This document shows positions 23,438-32,370 of a stretch of DNA of 34,438 nucleotides, in pieces (positions within the stretch are counted from its first letter, which is position 1; every line of letters begins with the position of its first letter). The notes beneath the pieces were generated by a model. That model was given only the letters and a program-made list of their open reading frames with translations, searched no databases and was not told the origin of the DNA. Both the position numbers and the translations under genes were made by a program. Origin of the DNA: JBOCEF01 sp047610385 (lineage in GTDB: Bacteria; Pseudomonadota; Alphaproteobacteria; Rhodobacterales; Rhodobacteraceae); the NCBI GenBank assembly GCA_047610385.1, contig JBLGAC010000043.1, forward strand, positions 1-34,438, written 5' to 3'.

Positions 23438-23902
23438 TCAGCCGCCCATCGGCAGGTCCGGACGCCCCGCGACCCGCCGCAAGGCAAAGCGTGATCGGAT
23501 GGATCGGATGCCCTCAATCCGGGTCAGTTTATGCTGAAGAAAGCGCTCATAATCCTCCAGATCCTCGGCCACCACGCGCAGCAGGTAGTCCTGCCGACCG
23601 GTCATCAGGAAGCAGTCCATCACCTCCTCAAACCCGGCGACGGCGCTTTCGAACCGCGCCAATGTGTCTGCACCCTGGTTTTCCAGCTCCACCGCGACGA
23701 ACACGGTGACGGGCAGGCCCAGCGCACGCTGGTTCACCCGCGCCGCATAGCCTGTGATGACGCCATCGGCCTCCAACCGCGCGACGCGCCGGCCGCAGGG
23801 GGTTGAGGACAGGCCCACCCGGTCCCCGAGTTCGGCCATGGTGATGCGGCCGTCGCGCTGCAATTCGCGCAGGATTCGGCGGTCGATCTCATCGATGGGC
23901 AT
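23438..23902 (-). CDS. Lrp/AsnC family regulator, likely BkdR-type
   Basis: The 154-residue protein has the Lrp architecture: an N-terminal winged helix-turn-helix (about 1-60, IDEIDRRILRELQRDGRITM, then VGLSSTPCGRRVARLEADGV) and a C-terminal RAM ligand domain (LPVTVFVAVELENQGADTLA, VMDCFLMTGRQDYLLRVVAE). The start at 23902 has a strong GGGAGGGA site about 6 bases upstream. It is divergent from the bkd operon with 150 bases between, the arrangement seen for BkdR of Pseudomonas, an Lrp-like activator of bkd that responds to branched-chain amino acids. I infer the same job here. It could also affect the ThDP enzyme gene downstream. Confidence 0.88.
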   Translation of the reverse strand: MPIDEIDRRILRELQRDGRITMAELGDRVGLSSTPCGRRVARLEADGVITGYAARVNQRALGLPVTVFVAVELENQGADTLARFESAVAGFEEVMDCFLMTGRQDYLLRVVAEDLEDYERFLQHKLTRIEGIRSIRSRFALRRVAGRPDLPMGG

Positions 23903-24052
23903 GAATTCCCTCCCAAAACCATATTTCGCGCAGGATAGCTGCACAGATCGCGGTTTACGAGGGCCGGAACGCGTGAACATTGCGCCGCCCGGCGCGCATA
24001 ATGGTACAAATTGCGCCGAAGCCCGCAGCCCAGCCCGCACCGAGGATCCGCC

Positions 24053-25330
24053 ATGTCAGCCCCGACCTCAGACCACCGCCCCGGCGTGCGCCCGGGTGGG
24101 CCGCTTTCAGTCCACATCCCCGCGCCCCATGTGCGCCCTGGCGACGCGCCTGATTTCAGCAATGTCAAAATCCCGCGCGCGGGTGAGGTCAGGCGCCCCC
24201 CCATCGACACCCCCGCCATCGACATCCACGACATGGCCTATTCCATTGTCCGGGTGCTGAACCGCAACGGCGTCGCCAAAGGCCCGTGGGCCGAGGCAGT
24301 GGCCGACATCGCCACCGATGACCGCCTGCTGGCGGGCCTGCGGGACATGATGACCATGCGCGCCATCGACAAGCGCATGCAGATCGCCCAGCGCCAGGGC
24401 AAGACCAGCTTTTACGTCCAATGCACCGGCGAAGAGGCGATCGGCTGCGGCGTCGCCCGGATGCTTGATCAAGGCGACATGAATTTCCCGACCTATCGCC
24501 AGCAGGGGCTGCTGGTCGGGCGCGATTATCCGCTGATCGACATGTTCAACCAGATCTATTCGAATGACCAAGACCCGATGGTGGGCCGCCAGCTGCCGGT
24601 GCTGCATTCGGCGCGCGACCACGGGTTCTTCACCATCTCGGGCAATCTGGGCACGCAATTCGTGCAGGCGGTGGGCTGGGCGATGGCGTCGGCGATGTCT
24701 GGCGATGACAAGATCGCATTGGGCTGGATCGGCGACGGCGCGACCGCGAGTTCCGATTTCCATTCCGCGATGCTGAACGCGTCGGTCTATCGCCCACCGG
24801 TGGTCCTGAACGTGGTGAACAATCAGTGGGCGATTTCGTCCCACAGCTCCATGGCCGGGGGTGAAAACGCGACCTTTGCGGCGCGCGCCCACGGCTATGG
24901 CTTTCCGTCAATCCGGGTGGACGGCAACGATTATCTGGCTGTTCTGGCCGCCGCTGATTGGGCGATTGAACGCGCGCGCGGCAATCATGGCCCGACGCTG
25001 ATCGAATGGGTCACCTACCGCGTGGGGGCGCACAGCACCGCCGATGATCCGTCGGCCTACCGCCCACGCGCAGAATCGGATGCTTGGCCGCTCGGGGATC
25101 CCATTGCGCGGCTGAAAACCCATCTGATCACCCGCGGCGCGTGGTCTGAGGAACGCCACATCCAGGCCGAGGCTGAGATCCTCGACCATATCGGCACCGT
25201 CCAGCGCGAGGCCGAGGCCAACGGCACCCTGCTGACCGGGCGGCGCGTGTCCGGCGGCGACATCTTCCGCGGCGTCTATGCCGAGATGCCCGAACACCTT
25301 CGGTTGCAGAAACAGGAAATGGGGCTGTAA
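24053..25330 (+). CDS. bkdA1: Branched-chain 2-oxoacid dehydrogenase E1 alpha
   Basis: This is the alpha subunit of the E1 component, which decarboxylates the 2-oxoacids of valine, leucine and isoleucine using thiamine diphosphate. The 425-residue protein has a proline-rich N-terminal extension typical of the bacterial BkdA1 type (HIPAPHVRPGDAPDFSNVKI), then TSFYVQCTGEEA, NFPTYRQQGLL, and the ThDP motif from GDGATASSDF (227-236) to NVVNN (253-257). TYRVGAHSTADDPSAYR, the loop that holds the phosphorylation site in the mammalian enzyme, is present. The start at 24053 has GAGG about 8 bases upstream. It is first in a four-gene operon with 3-base gaps between genes. Confidence 0.96.
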   Translation: MSAPTSDHRPGVRPGGPLSVHIPAPHVRPGDAPDFSNVKIPRAGEVRRPPIDTPAIDIHDMAYSIVRVLNRNGVAKGPWAEAVADIATDDRLLAGLRDMMTMRAIDKRMQIAQRQGKTSFYVQCTGEEAIGCGVARMLDQGDMNFPTYRQQGLLVGRDYPLIDMFNQIYSNDQDPMVGRQLPVLHSARDHGFFTISGNLGTQFVQAVGWAMASAMSGDDKIALGWIGDGATASSDFHSAMLNASVYRPPVVLNVVNNQWAISSHSSMAGGENATFAARAHGYGFPSIRVDGNDYLAVLAAADWAIERARGNHGPTLIEWVTYRVGAHSTADDPSAYRPRAESDAWPLGDPIARLKTHLITRGAWSEERHIQAEAEILDHIGTVQREAEANGTLLTGRRVSGGDIFRGVYAEMPEHLRLQKQEMGL

Positions 25331-25333
25331 ATC

Positions 25334-26347
25334 ATGGCACGCATGTCGATGATCGAGGCCGTCCGCGACGCGATGGACGTGAAGATGGCCGAGGATGACC
25401 GCGTGGTCGTGTTCGGCGAGGATGTGGGGTTTTTCGGCGGCGTGTTCCGCTGCACCGCCGGTTTGCAGGAAAAATACGGTCCCAACCGGTGCTTTGACAG
25501 CCCAATCAACGAAAGCGGCATCGTCGGCACCGCCATCGGCATGGCCGCCTATGGGCTGAAGCCGTGCATCGAAATGCAGTTCGCCGACTACATGTTCCCC
25601 GCCTATGACCAGATCACGCAGGAGGCGTCGCGCATCCGGCACCGCTCCAACGGTCAGTTCACCTGCCCCATCGTGATCCGCATGCCCACCGGGGGCGGCA
25701 TTTTCGGCGGCCAGACCCATTCCCAATCGCCTGAGGCGCTGTTCACCCATGTCTCAGGCCTGAAAGTCGTGCAGCCCTCGAACCCCTATGACGCCAAGGG
25801 CCTGCTGATCGCCGCCATCGAAGACCCCGATCCGGTGATCTTTCTGGAGCCAAAGCGCGTCTATAACGGCCCGTTCGATGGCCACCACGACCGCAAGATC
25901 GCCCCCTGGGCGCAGCACCCGCTGGGCGAGGTGCCCGAGGGCCGCCATGTGATCGAACTGGGCAAAGCCGCAATTCGCCGCGAAGGTTCGGCGATGACCA
26001 TTCTGACCTATGGCGCGATGGTCCATGTGGCGCTGTGCGCGGCTGAGGAAACCGGCATCGACGCCGAGGTGGTCGACCTGCGCACCCTGCTGCCGTTCGA
26101 CGCCGAGGCGATGGAGGCCAGCGTCAAGAAAACCGGCCGCTGCATGGTCCTGCACGAAGCCACCCTGACCTGCGGCTATGGCGCCGAACTGGTCGCGCTG
26201 ATGCAGGAGCGGTGCTTTTGGCACCTTGAGGCCCCGATCCGCCGCGTCGCGGGCTGGGACGTGCCCTATCCCCACGCCCAAGAATGGGACTACTTCCCCG
26301 GCCCCGACCGGGTCGGCCGCGCAATGCGCGCGCTGCTGGAGGCCTGA
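25334..26347 (+). CDS. bkdA2: Branched-chain 2-oxoacid dehydrogenase E1 beta
   Basis: This is the beta subunit of E1, forming an alpha2beta2 tetramer with the preceding gene product. The 337-residue protein shows the family pattern: VFGEDVGFFGGVFRCTAGLQ, FDSPINESGIVGTAIGMAAY, MQFADYMFPAYDQI, MPTGGGIFGGQTHSQSPEAL and VILEPK-like FLEPKRVYNGPF. The C-terminal transketolase half includes LRTLLPFDAEAMEASV and RVAGWDVPYPHAQEWDYFP. It starts 3 bases after the bkdA1 stop, so translation is probably coupled. Length is normal for bacterial BkdA2. Confidence 0.96.
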   Translation: MARMSMIEAVRDAMDVKMAEDDRVVVFGEDVGFFGGVFRCTAGLQEKYGPNRCFDSPINESGIVGTAIGMAAYGLKPCIEMQFADYMFPAYDQITQEASRIRHRSNGQFTCPIVIRMPTGGGIFGGQTHSQSPEALFTHVSGLKVVQPSNPYDAKGLLIAAIEDPDPVIFLEPKRVYNGPFDGHHDRKIAPWAQHPLGEVPEGRHVIELGKAAIRREGSAMTILTYGAMVHVALCAAEETGIDAEVVDLRTLLPFDAEAMEASVKKTGRCMVLHEATLTCGYGAELVALMQERCFWHLEAPIRRVAGWDVPYPHAQEWDYFPGPDRVGRAMRALLEA

Positions 26348-26350
26348 GCC

Positions 26351-27613
26351 ATGACCGAGCATATCGTAAAGCTGCCCGATGTGGGCGAAGGCGTGGCCGA
26401 GGCCGAACTGGTCGAATGGCATGTGAAGCCCGGCGATCTGGTGCGTGAAGACGACCTGATCGCCGCGGTGATGACCGACAAGGCGACGGTGGAGGTGCCC
26501 TCGCCGGTCACCGGCAAGGTGATGTGGGTCGAAGGCGCGATTGGTGAACGGATCGCGGTCGGGTCCGGGTTGGTGGGGATCCAAAGCGACGTGAAGGTTG
26601 AGACGGAGGGAGCGGGCGCCTCCACGCCCCCGCCCGTTGCCGCCCCCGCGCCTGCGCCCGCGCCAACCGCCGCGCCTGTTGCAACCGCCGCCAAACCGGC
26701 GCGGGCACCCGGACCGGCCCGCGCTGCACGGGCCGAAGGCGACGCACCGTTGGCCGCCCCCGCCGTGCGCCGCCGTGCGCGAGATGCCGGGATCGACCTG
26801 CGCGGGGTTGCGGGAACCGGGCCTGCGGGGCGGATCATGCATGAAGATCTGGACGCCGTGTTTGTCAGCGGTCCCGGCACCGCGCCTGCCCAACGCATGG
26901 GCCGCCAGCCCAACCTGTCGGTCGAAGACATCCCCATTATCGGCCTGCGGCGGCGGATCGCTGAGCGGATGGCGGCGACGACGGCCATTCCGTCGATCAC
27001 CTATGTTGAGGAAGTGGATGTCACCGCGCTGGAGGCCCTGCGCAAGTCGCTGAACGACGAGGCACCGAACACGCCGCGCCTGACCCCAGTGCCGTTCCTG
27101 GCGCTGGCCATCGCGCGGGCAGTGGCCCAGCACCCTGAAATGAACGCGCTGCATGATGCGGATGCAGGCCGCATTCGGCGCATCGGCGGTGTGCATCTGG
27201 GCATCGCAGCCCAGACCCCCGGCGGCCTGATGGTCCCGGTGATCCGGCATGTGGAGGCCCGCGGCCTTCGCGACATCGCCGAGGAGGCCGCGCGTCTGGC
27301 CCGCGCCGCCAAGGACGGGACCGCCCTGCGCGAGGAGCTGTCGGGATCGACGATCACGCTCACGTCGCTCGGGCCCCTTGGCGGCATCGTGACCACGCCG
27401 ATTCTGAACGCGCCTGAGGTGGCGATCATCGGGGCCAACGCCATCCGCACCCGGCCCATGTGGGACGGAGAGGCGTTTCGCCCACGGCAGATGATGAACA
27501 TCTCCGCCAGTTTTGACCATCGGGTGATCGACGGCTGGGACGCGGCCGTGTTCGTCCAGACCATCAAGCGCCTGCTGGAAACCCCCGCCCGCCTGTTCAT
27601 GGAGGAGATCTGA
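26351..27613 (+). CDS. bkdB: Branched-chain 2-oxoacid dehydrogenase E2 (dihydrolipoyl acyltransferase)
   Basis: The E2 core moves the acyl group from E1 to CoA on a swinging lipoyl arm. The 420-residue protein has one lipoyl domain with the modified lysine Lys44 in MTDKATVEVP and a long Ala-Pro linker (about 90-125). An E3/E1-binding domain follows (about 130-170, AAPAVRRRARDAGIDLRGVA), then the catalytic acetyltransferase domain ending in FDHRVIDGWDA with His390 and Asp394. It starts 3 bases after bkdA2. Domain order and length are typical of a bacterial BCKDH E2 with a single lipoyl domain. Confidence 0.96.
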   Translation: MTEHIVKLPDVGEGVAEAELVEWHVKPGDLVREDDLIAAVMTDKATVEVPSPVTGKVMWVEGAIGERIAVGSGLVGIQSDVKVETEGAGASTPPPVAAPAPAPAPTAAPVATAAKPARAPGPARAARAEGDAPLAAPAVRRRARDAGIDLRGVAGTGPAGRIMHEDLDAVFVSGPGTAPAQRMGRQPNLSVEDIPIIGLRRRIAERMAATTAIPSITYVEEVDVTALEALRKSLNDEAPNTPRLTPVPFLALAIARAVAQHPEMNALHDADAGRIRRIGGVHLGIAAQTPGGLMVPVIRHVEARGLRDIAEEAARLARAAKDGTALREELSGSTITLTSLGPLGGIVTTPILNAPEVAIIGANAIRTRPMWDGEAFRPRQMMNISASFDHRVIDGWDAAVFVQTIKRLLETPARLFMEEI

Positions 27614-27616
27614 CCC

Positions 27617-29002
27617 ATGGCCGAGATCACAACGAAACTGCTGGTCATCGGATCGGGCCCCGGCGGCTATGTCTGCGCGCTGACCGCCGCGCGCCTTGGG
27701 GTGGATACGGTGGTGGTGGAGGCCGGGCCAACCGGGGGCACCTGTCTGAATGTCGGGTGCATTCCGTCCAAAGCCCTGATCCACGCGGGCGATGAGGCAG
27801 CGCATCTGCGCGCCGCCGCATCCGGCGCTGTGCCGGGGCTGCGGCTGGCGGCTGGGCCTGAGATTGATATGGCCGCGATTGTGGGCTGGAAAGACGGCAT
27901 CGTCGGCAAGCTGCGCGGCGGGGTGGACGGGCTGCTGGCCCGCGCCGGGGTCCGCGTGCTGGCGGGCCGGGCGCGGTTCCTTGATGGCAAGACCGTGGCG
28001 CTGGACGGGCCAGAGCCGCACCGCATCCATGCTGAGATGATCGTGATCGCCACCGGATCGGCCCCCAGCGAGCTGCCATTCCTGCCCTTTGGCGGGCGGG
28101 TGATGTCATCGACCGAGGCGCTGGCGCTGGACCATGTGCCGCCGCGTCTGGCGGTGGTCGGCGGCGGCTATATCGGGCTGGAGCTGGGGACCGCCTTTGC
28201 CAAGCTAGGTGCCGCGGTGACTGTGGTGGAGGCTGGGCCTCGCATTCTGCCGCGCTGGGACGCGGGCCTGACGCGCCCGGTGGCAGAGCGTCTGAACGCC
28301 CTCGGCATCCGGGTCATCACCGGTGCCAAAGCGGTCGGCGCCGTGGATGACGGGTTGGCCATCGAAGGCCCGGATGGGGCTGAGGTGATCGCCGCGGACC
28401 GCATTCTGGTCACCGTGGGGCGGCGCCCGATGCTGGACGGGCTTGGCCTCGATACGCTGGGGCTGACCATGTCCGGGCCGTTCATCAAGGTAGATGGGCG
28501 CTGCGCCACATCCATGCGCGGGATCTATGCCATTGGCGACGTGACCGGGGATCCGATGCTGGCCCACCGCGCCATGGCCCAAGGCGAAATGGTCGGCGCC
28601 ATCGTCGCCGGGCAATCGCGCGAATGGGACAAGCGCGCCATGCCCGAAGTGTGCTTCACCGACCCTGAGGTGATGTCCGTCGGCCTATCGCCCACTGAGG
28701 CGAAGGCCGAAGGGCATGATGTGGTTGTGGGCGAATTCCCCTATGCCGCATCAGGCCGGGCGATGACGCTGGGCGCGACGGGCGGCTTTGTGCGCGCGGT
28801 GGCGCGGGCGGACAACCACCTGCTGCTGGGCGTGCAGGCGGTCGGCGCAGGCGTGTCTGAACTGGCGGGCGGCGCCGCATTGGCGTTGGAAATGGGTGCC
28901 CGGATGGAGGATCTTTCCGACACCATCCACGCCCACCCGACCATGGGCGAAGCGGTGCAGGAGGCCGCGCTGGCAGCATTGGGCGGGGCGCTACATCTGT
29001 AA
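27617..29002 (+). CDS. lpdV: Dihydrolipoyl dehydrogenase (E3) of the branched-chain complex
   Basis: This FAD enzyme reoxidises the dihydrolipoyl arm of E2 with NAD. The 461-residue protein has the FAD loop GSGPGGYVCALTAARLG, the redox disulfide Cys43-Cys48 in GGTCLNVGCIPSKAL, the NAD loop VVGGGYIGLELGTAFAKLGA, the second FAD motif GIYAIGDVTGDPMLAHRAM, and the C-terminal catalytic HAHPTMGEA with His440 and Glu445. Position as the last gene of the bkd operon, 3 bases after bkdB, marks it as the dedicated LpdV rather than the E3 of other complexes. No clear terminator is visible in the 49-base gap before the converging DUF2783 gene. Confidence 0.95.
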   Translation: MAEITTKLLVIGSGPGGYVCALTAARLGVDTVVVEAGPTGGTCLNVGCIPSKALIHAGDEAAHLRAAASGAVPGLRLAAGPEIDMAAIVGWKDGIVGKLRGGVDGLLARAGVRVLAGRARFLDGKTVALDGPEPHRIHAEMIVIATGSAPSELPFLPFGGRVMSSTEALALDHVPPRLAVVGGGYIGLELGTAFAKLGAAVTVVEAGPRILPRWDAGLTRPVAERLNALGIRVITGAKAVGAVDDGLAIEGPDGAEVIAADRILVTVGRRPMLDGLGLDTLGLTMSGPFIKVDGRCATSMRGIYAIGDVTGDPMLAHRAMAQGEMVGAIVAGQSREWDKRAMPEVCFTDPEVMSVGLSPTEAKAEGHDVVVGEFPYAASGRAMTLGATGGFVRAVARADNHLLLGVQAVGAGVSELAGGAALALEMGARMEDLSDTIHAHPTMGEAVQEAALAALGGALHL

Positions 29003-29051
29003 AACCAGCGATTCTGGCGGCGGCATCGACACCCGGGCAAGGGACCAGCGA

Positions 29052-29237
29052 TCAGGCATCTGCGGCCTTCAGCGCCTGATCCAGCACCGCGCGGTCACCA
29101 ATATGGTTCGCCAGAATCAGGATCAGCCTTGCGTTAAATGCCTCAGACTGCGCCGGATTCAGGGGTTTGTGCGCGGCCAGAAGGGCGGCGTAGAACCCGT
29201 CCGGGTCGGGGATGTTGGGCGTCAGGGTCAGGGTCAT
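29052..29237 (-). CDS. Small DUF2783 protein
   Basis: The 61-residue protein MTLTLTPNIPDPDGFYAALL... matches DUF2783, a small alpha-helical family of unknown function found beside flavin monooxygenase genes in aromatic-degradation clusters. A conserved middle part reads NARLILILANHIGDRAVLDQ. The start at 29237 has AAGGA about 8 bases upstream and gives the usual family N-terminus. An alternative ATG at 29252 would overlap the stop of the monooxygenase gene as ATGA. Either way the two genes are probably translationally coupled, which suggests that the small protein works with the monooxygenase, perhaps as a folding or regulatory partner (inference). Confidence 0.82.
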   Translation of the reverse strand: MTLTLTPNIPDPDGFYAALLAAHKPLNPAQSEAFNARLILILANHIGDRAVLDQALKAADA

Positions 29238-29248
29238 CGAAGTGTCCT

Positions 29249-30802
29249 TCATGCCGCGTCCAACGCCTTGCGCACAGCGCCTGCATCAAACGCGGTCCAG
29301 CGCGCGGCAATCACCTGATCGGGGCGGATCAACAGCACCGCGCCGGGCGCATCGCCCAGATAGCGCGCTGCCAGCGGGCCGGAGGGGTCGGCGTCCAGCC
29401 GCAGCGCCTCAGCACCCGCGACCGCCGCCACATCGGCGTTGATGCCCAGCACCACGAACCCGCGGCCCAGCTTTTCCAGCAGCCAACCGCCGCCCAAAGG
29501 CGCGTCTGGCGCGGGCCAACCGGGGGCAGATCGGGCGGGCAAATCGGCGCTGTCGGGCGCATCGGCCCCCCAGCGATAGCGGCATGGCAGCGACAACCGC
29601 CCCGGGTTCACCATCGGTCGCGCGAAATCATGGCGGTCGGCCAACGCCAGCACGGCGTCGCGAAACACCCGCTCCACCCCATCATCAGGGGACATGAAGC
29701 GGGTGGAGCGGGACGAATTCAGGATGTTTTCATCTGCGCCCTGCACCCGTTCAACGTCATAGCCGTCGATCAGCGTGTCTGAGGCGCCGCCCACCACCGC
29801 CGCCAGACGCCAGCCCAGGCTGTCCACGTCCTGAATGCCACCATTGCCACCGCGCGCGCCGAACGGGCTGACCACATGGGCGCTGTCACCGACAAACACC
29901 ACGCGGCCATGCACGAACCGCTCCATCCGGCGGCACTGGAAGGTGTAGATTGATGTCCAATCCAGCGTGAAATCGGAATGCCCGACCACCTTCTCAATGC
30001 GCCCAATGATGCGTTCGGGCTGCTTTTCGACCTCAGGGTCCGCATCCCAGCCCAGTTGCAGATCAATGCGATAAATGTCGTCGGGCTGCTTGTGCAGCAG
30101 CGCGGACTGGCCTTCGTGGAACGGCGGTTCAAACCAGAATCGGCGCTCAGGCGGGAAGTCGCCTTTCATCTCAATATCCGCGATCAGGAAGCGTTCCTCG
30201 AACAACACCCCGTCGAAATCGAGGCCCATGGCCACCCGGATCGGCGAGCGCGCCCCATCGCAAGCCAGCAGCCAATCGGTGTGCAGATCATAGGCGCCGT
30301 CGGGGGTGTCCACCGCCACGGTTACACCGCGCGCGCTGGGTTCGACCCCGACCACCTTGTTCTTGAACCGAAGCTCAATCAGATCCGGGAAATCGCTGCA
30401 CCGCTCCACCAGATATTGCTCAACGTAATATTGTTGGAGGTTGATGAAAGCGGGCATCGCGTGCCCGTCCTCAGGCAACAGATCGAAGCGGAACACTTCG
30501 TTTGCGCCGTGATAAGTGCGCCCGACTTTCCACGTCACGCCCTTGTCGACCATGCGCCGCCCGACGCCAAGCCGGTCAAAAACCTCCAACGTGCGCTTGG
30601 CCCAGCAGATCGCGCGGCTGCCGACTGAGACGACGTTGTTGTCATCCAGCACGGTGCTTTTCACGCCGCGCTGCGCCAGATCAATGGCCATGGCCAGACC
30701 CACCGGACCCGCACCCACGATCACCACGTTGCGGCGGGCCTCAGCCTCGCCCATCAGCGCGGGCGGGGTGGCATAGGGGAATTCGCCGTAGGTGTAGCGC
30801 AT
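29249..30802 (-). CDS. FAD-dependent aromatic monooxygenase (MhpA/UbiH-type)
   Basis: The 517-residue protein is a class A flavoprotein monooxygenase. It has the FAD loop VVIVGAGPVGLAMAIDLAQR (26-45), the DG-type motif in LLACDGARSPIRVAMGL, and the second FAD motif VFVGDSAHVVSPFGARGG. A thioredoxin-like C-terminal domain ends in VLLIRPDQVIAARW, as in phenol hydroxylase and MhpA relatives. The segment RFWFEPPFHEGQSALLHKQP resembles MhpA. It should hydroxylate an aromatic ring with NAD(P)H and O2. Given hmgA and fahA in the cluster, a hydroxyphenylacetate or related compound converted toward homogentisate is possible, but the substrate is not shown. The start at 30802 has a strong GGGAGG site upstream. 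Confidence 0.85.
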   Translation of the reverse strand: MRYTYGEFPYATPPALMGEAEARRNVVIVGAGPVGLAMAIDLAQRGVKSTVLDDNNVVSVGSRAICWAKRTLEVFDRLGVGRRMVDKGVTWKVGRTYHGANEVFRFDLLPEDGHAMPAFINLQQYYVEQYLVERCSDFPDLIELRFKNKVVGVEPSARGVTVAVDTPDGAYDLHTDWLLACDGARSPIRVAMGLDFDGVLFEERFLIADIEMKGDFPPERRFWFEPPFHEGQSALLHKQPDDIYRIDLQLGWDADPEVEKQPERIIGRIEKVVGHSDFTLDWTSIYTFQCRRMERFVHGRVVFVGDSAHVVSPFGARGGNGGIQDVDSLGWRLAAVVGGASDTLIDGYDVERVQGADENILNSSRSTRFMSPDDGVERVFRDAVLALADRHDFARPMVNPGRLSLPCRYRWGADAPDSADLPARSAPGWPAPDAPLGGGWLLEKLGRGFVVLGINADVAAVAGAEALRLDADPSGPLAARYLGDAPGAVLLIRPDQVIAARWTAFDAGAVRKALDAA

Positions 30803-30883
30803 GATCGATCCTCCCCGATACGGGTGTCAGTCAGACGATAGGGGTGCAGAGACTGCCACGACAGGCCCTCCCTGCACCCGGCC

Positions 30884-31834
30884 TCAGCCTTGCAGGGCGG
30901 CCCACATGTCCAGATCGCGCTGCGCCGTCCAGATGCGCGGCGTGGCGATGCCCAGCGCCTCATCATAGGCGCGCGCGACGTTGAACGGCAGGCAATGCTC
31001 ATAAATCGCGTAGTCCGAGAATTTCGGATCACAGGCGGCCCGGCACGCATCCCACGCCTGTTTCAACGTGCCGCCGCCCTGCGCGATGCGGGCGACCGGG
31101 CGATAGGTGCTCAGCAGGAAATCGGCGGTCAGGTCGATGGCCTCGTTGACCATGCCGCGCCCGACCAGCGCATCACCGCGGCCCGGCGCGATGGCGTCGA
31201 CGTCATAGCTGCGGATCGCGGCCAGCGTGCCCTGCCAATCAGCGAAATGCGCGTCGCCGCAATAGCAGGCGGATTTGTATTCAACCAAATCGCCGGTGAA
31301 CATCACATTGGCATCAGGCACATAGGCCACGATGTCCCCCGCAGTGTGCCCACGGCCAAGCTGCATCAGATCCACCCGGCGCTTGCCCAGATACACCGTC
31401 ATGCGGCCCGAAAATGCGGTGGTCGGCCAGGTCAGACCGGGGATGCTTTCATGCCCTTCGAACAGGCGCGGAAAGCGGCCAAATTCGCTGTCCCAATCCT
31501 CCTGCCCGCGTTCAACCACCATGGCGCGCGCCGCATCCGACATCACAACATTCGGCGCACCATAGGCCGAGGCACCCAGAACCCGAACCGCGTGATAATG
31601 GCTCAGCACCACCCATTCGATCGGCTTGTCGGTGACGGTGCGGATTTTTTCGATGACTATGTTCGCCAAACGCGGCGTGGCCTGCGCGTCGATGATCATC
31701 ACGCTGTCGTCACCGATGATGACGCCGGTGTTGGGGTCACCCTCAGCCGTGAAGGCCCACAGGCCGTCGCCCACTTCGGTAAAGCTGATCTTCTTCTCGC
31801 TCAGATCGCCTTGGGACGCGAAAGCCTTGGCCAT
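30884..31834 (-). CDS. MBL-fold metallo-hydrolase with altered metal motif
   Basis: The 316-residue protein has the metallo-beta-lactamase fold: GVIIGDDSVMIIDAQATPR near the N-terminus, VVLSHYHAVRVLGASAYGA, GRGHTAGDIVAYVPDANVMF and FTGDLVEYKSACYCGDAHFA. The usual HxHxDH metal motif is reduced to HYHAVR (His79, His81, then Val83 and Arg84), so the second metal site is changed or lost. The downstream His in GRGHTAGD and Asp in FTGDLVE remain. It lies between the marR and flavin monooxygenase genes in a homogentisate cluster, so it may hydrolyse a pathway intermediate such as a lactone or thioester; this is a guess from position. The start at 31834 has TAGGAT upstream; ATG 31843 is too close to that site. 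Confidence 0.82.
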   Translation of the reverse strand: MAKAFASQGDLSEKKISFTEVGDGLWAFTAEGDPNTGVIIGDDSVMIIDAQATPRLANIVIEKIRTVTDKPIEWVVLSHYHAVRVLGASAYGAPNVVMSDAARAMVVERGQEDWDSEFGRFPRLFEGHESIPGLTWPTTAFSGRMTVYLGKRRVDLMQLGRGHTAGDIVAYVPDANVMFTGDLVEYKSACYCGDAHFADWQGTLAAIRSYDVDAIAPGRGDALVGRGMVNEAIDLTADFLLSTYRPVARIAQGGGTLKQAWDACRAACDPKFSDYAIYEHCLPFNVARAYDEALGIATPRIWTAQRDLDMWAALQG

Positions 31835-31923
31835 GGGTGTCATCCTATCTGGTTTCCGGCGCAACAATGGCGGCGGATTTTGTAACTATCAAGCGGCGTG
31901 CCGTATTGGTTTATCCAATGAAA

Positions 31924-32370
31924 TCAGGGCGGCAGATCAATGTTGAACCGCGCCTCCATCGCCGCCAGCGCGTCCAGCAGCCCGCCCGCGTCGGCGCCCA
32001 GTTCGGCCAGCACCGTATCTTGATAGGCGCGGGCCATGCCCATCAGGTCGCGGTGGGCATCCACCCCCTGCCGGGTCAGCGCCAGCGTCTCAGACCGCGC
32101 GTCACCAGCCACCGGCGTGCGGGTCACCCAGCGGCGCTTTTCCAGGCCCGTCACGGCGCGCGACACCATGGTCTTGTGCATGGTGCTGTCATCGCGGATC
32201 TGCGCCGCCGTCACCGCGCCGCGCGCGCCGATGATGGCGATGGCCCGCCATTCTGGGCGGGTCATGCCGTGCCGATCCTTGTAAGCCCGCGCGAACCGCC
32301 GAGAGATTTCCTCAGCGATCCGCGTCATGCGGTAGGGCAGAAACCCGTCAATCGCGAACGGGTCGGTCAT
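31924..32370 (-). CDS. MarR family regulator of the homogentisate cluster
   Basis: The 148-residue protein has a MarR winged helix-turn-helix: LPYRMTRIAEEISRRFARAY, then GMTRPEWRAIAIIGARGAVT, the recognition part RDDSTMHKTMVSRAVTGLEK, and the wing RRWVTRTPVAGDARSETLAL. Its start codon overlaps the fahA stop as ATGA, so it is co-translated with fahA. MarR proteins usually repress catabolic genes until an aromatic ligand binds; here homogentisate or a precursor is the likely ligand, by position only. I could not locate its operator in the window, since the cluster promoter lies beyond the right edge. Confidence 0.88.
   Translation of the reverse strand: MTDPFAIDGFLPYRMTRIAEEISRRFARAYKDRHGMTRPEWRAIAIIGARGAVTAAQIRDDSTMHKTMVSRAVTGLEKRRWVTRTPVAGDARSETLALTRQGVDAHRDLMGMARAYQDTVLAELGADAGGLLDALAAMEARFNIDLPP

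Noticed and set aside
25754..28030. A 758-codon open frame antisense to bkdA2, bkdB and lpdV
   Set aside because: It lies fully opposite strongly supported genes, has low-complexity His/Arg/Gly-rich sequence and matches no family. Long antisense frames are common in GC-rich DNA.
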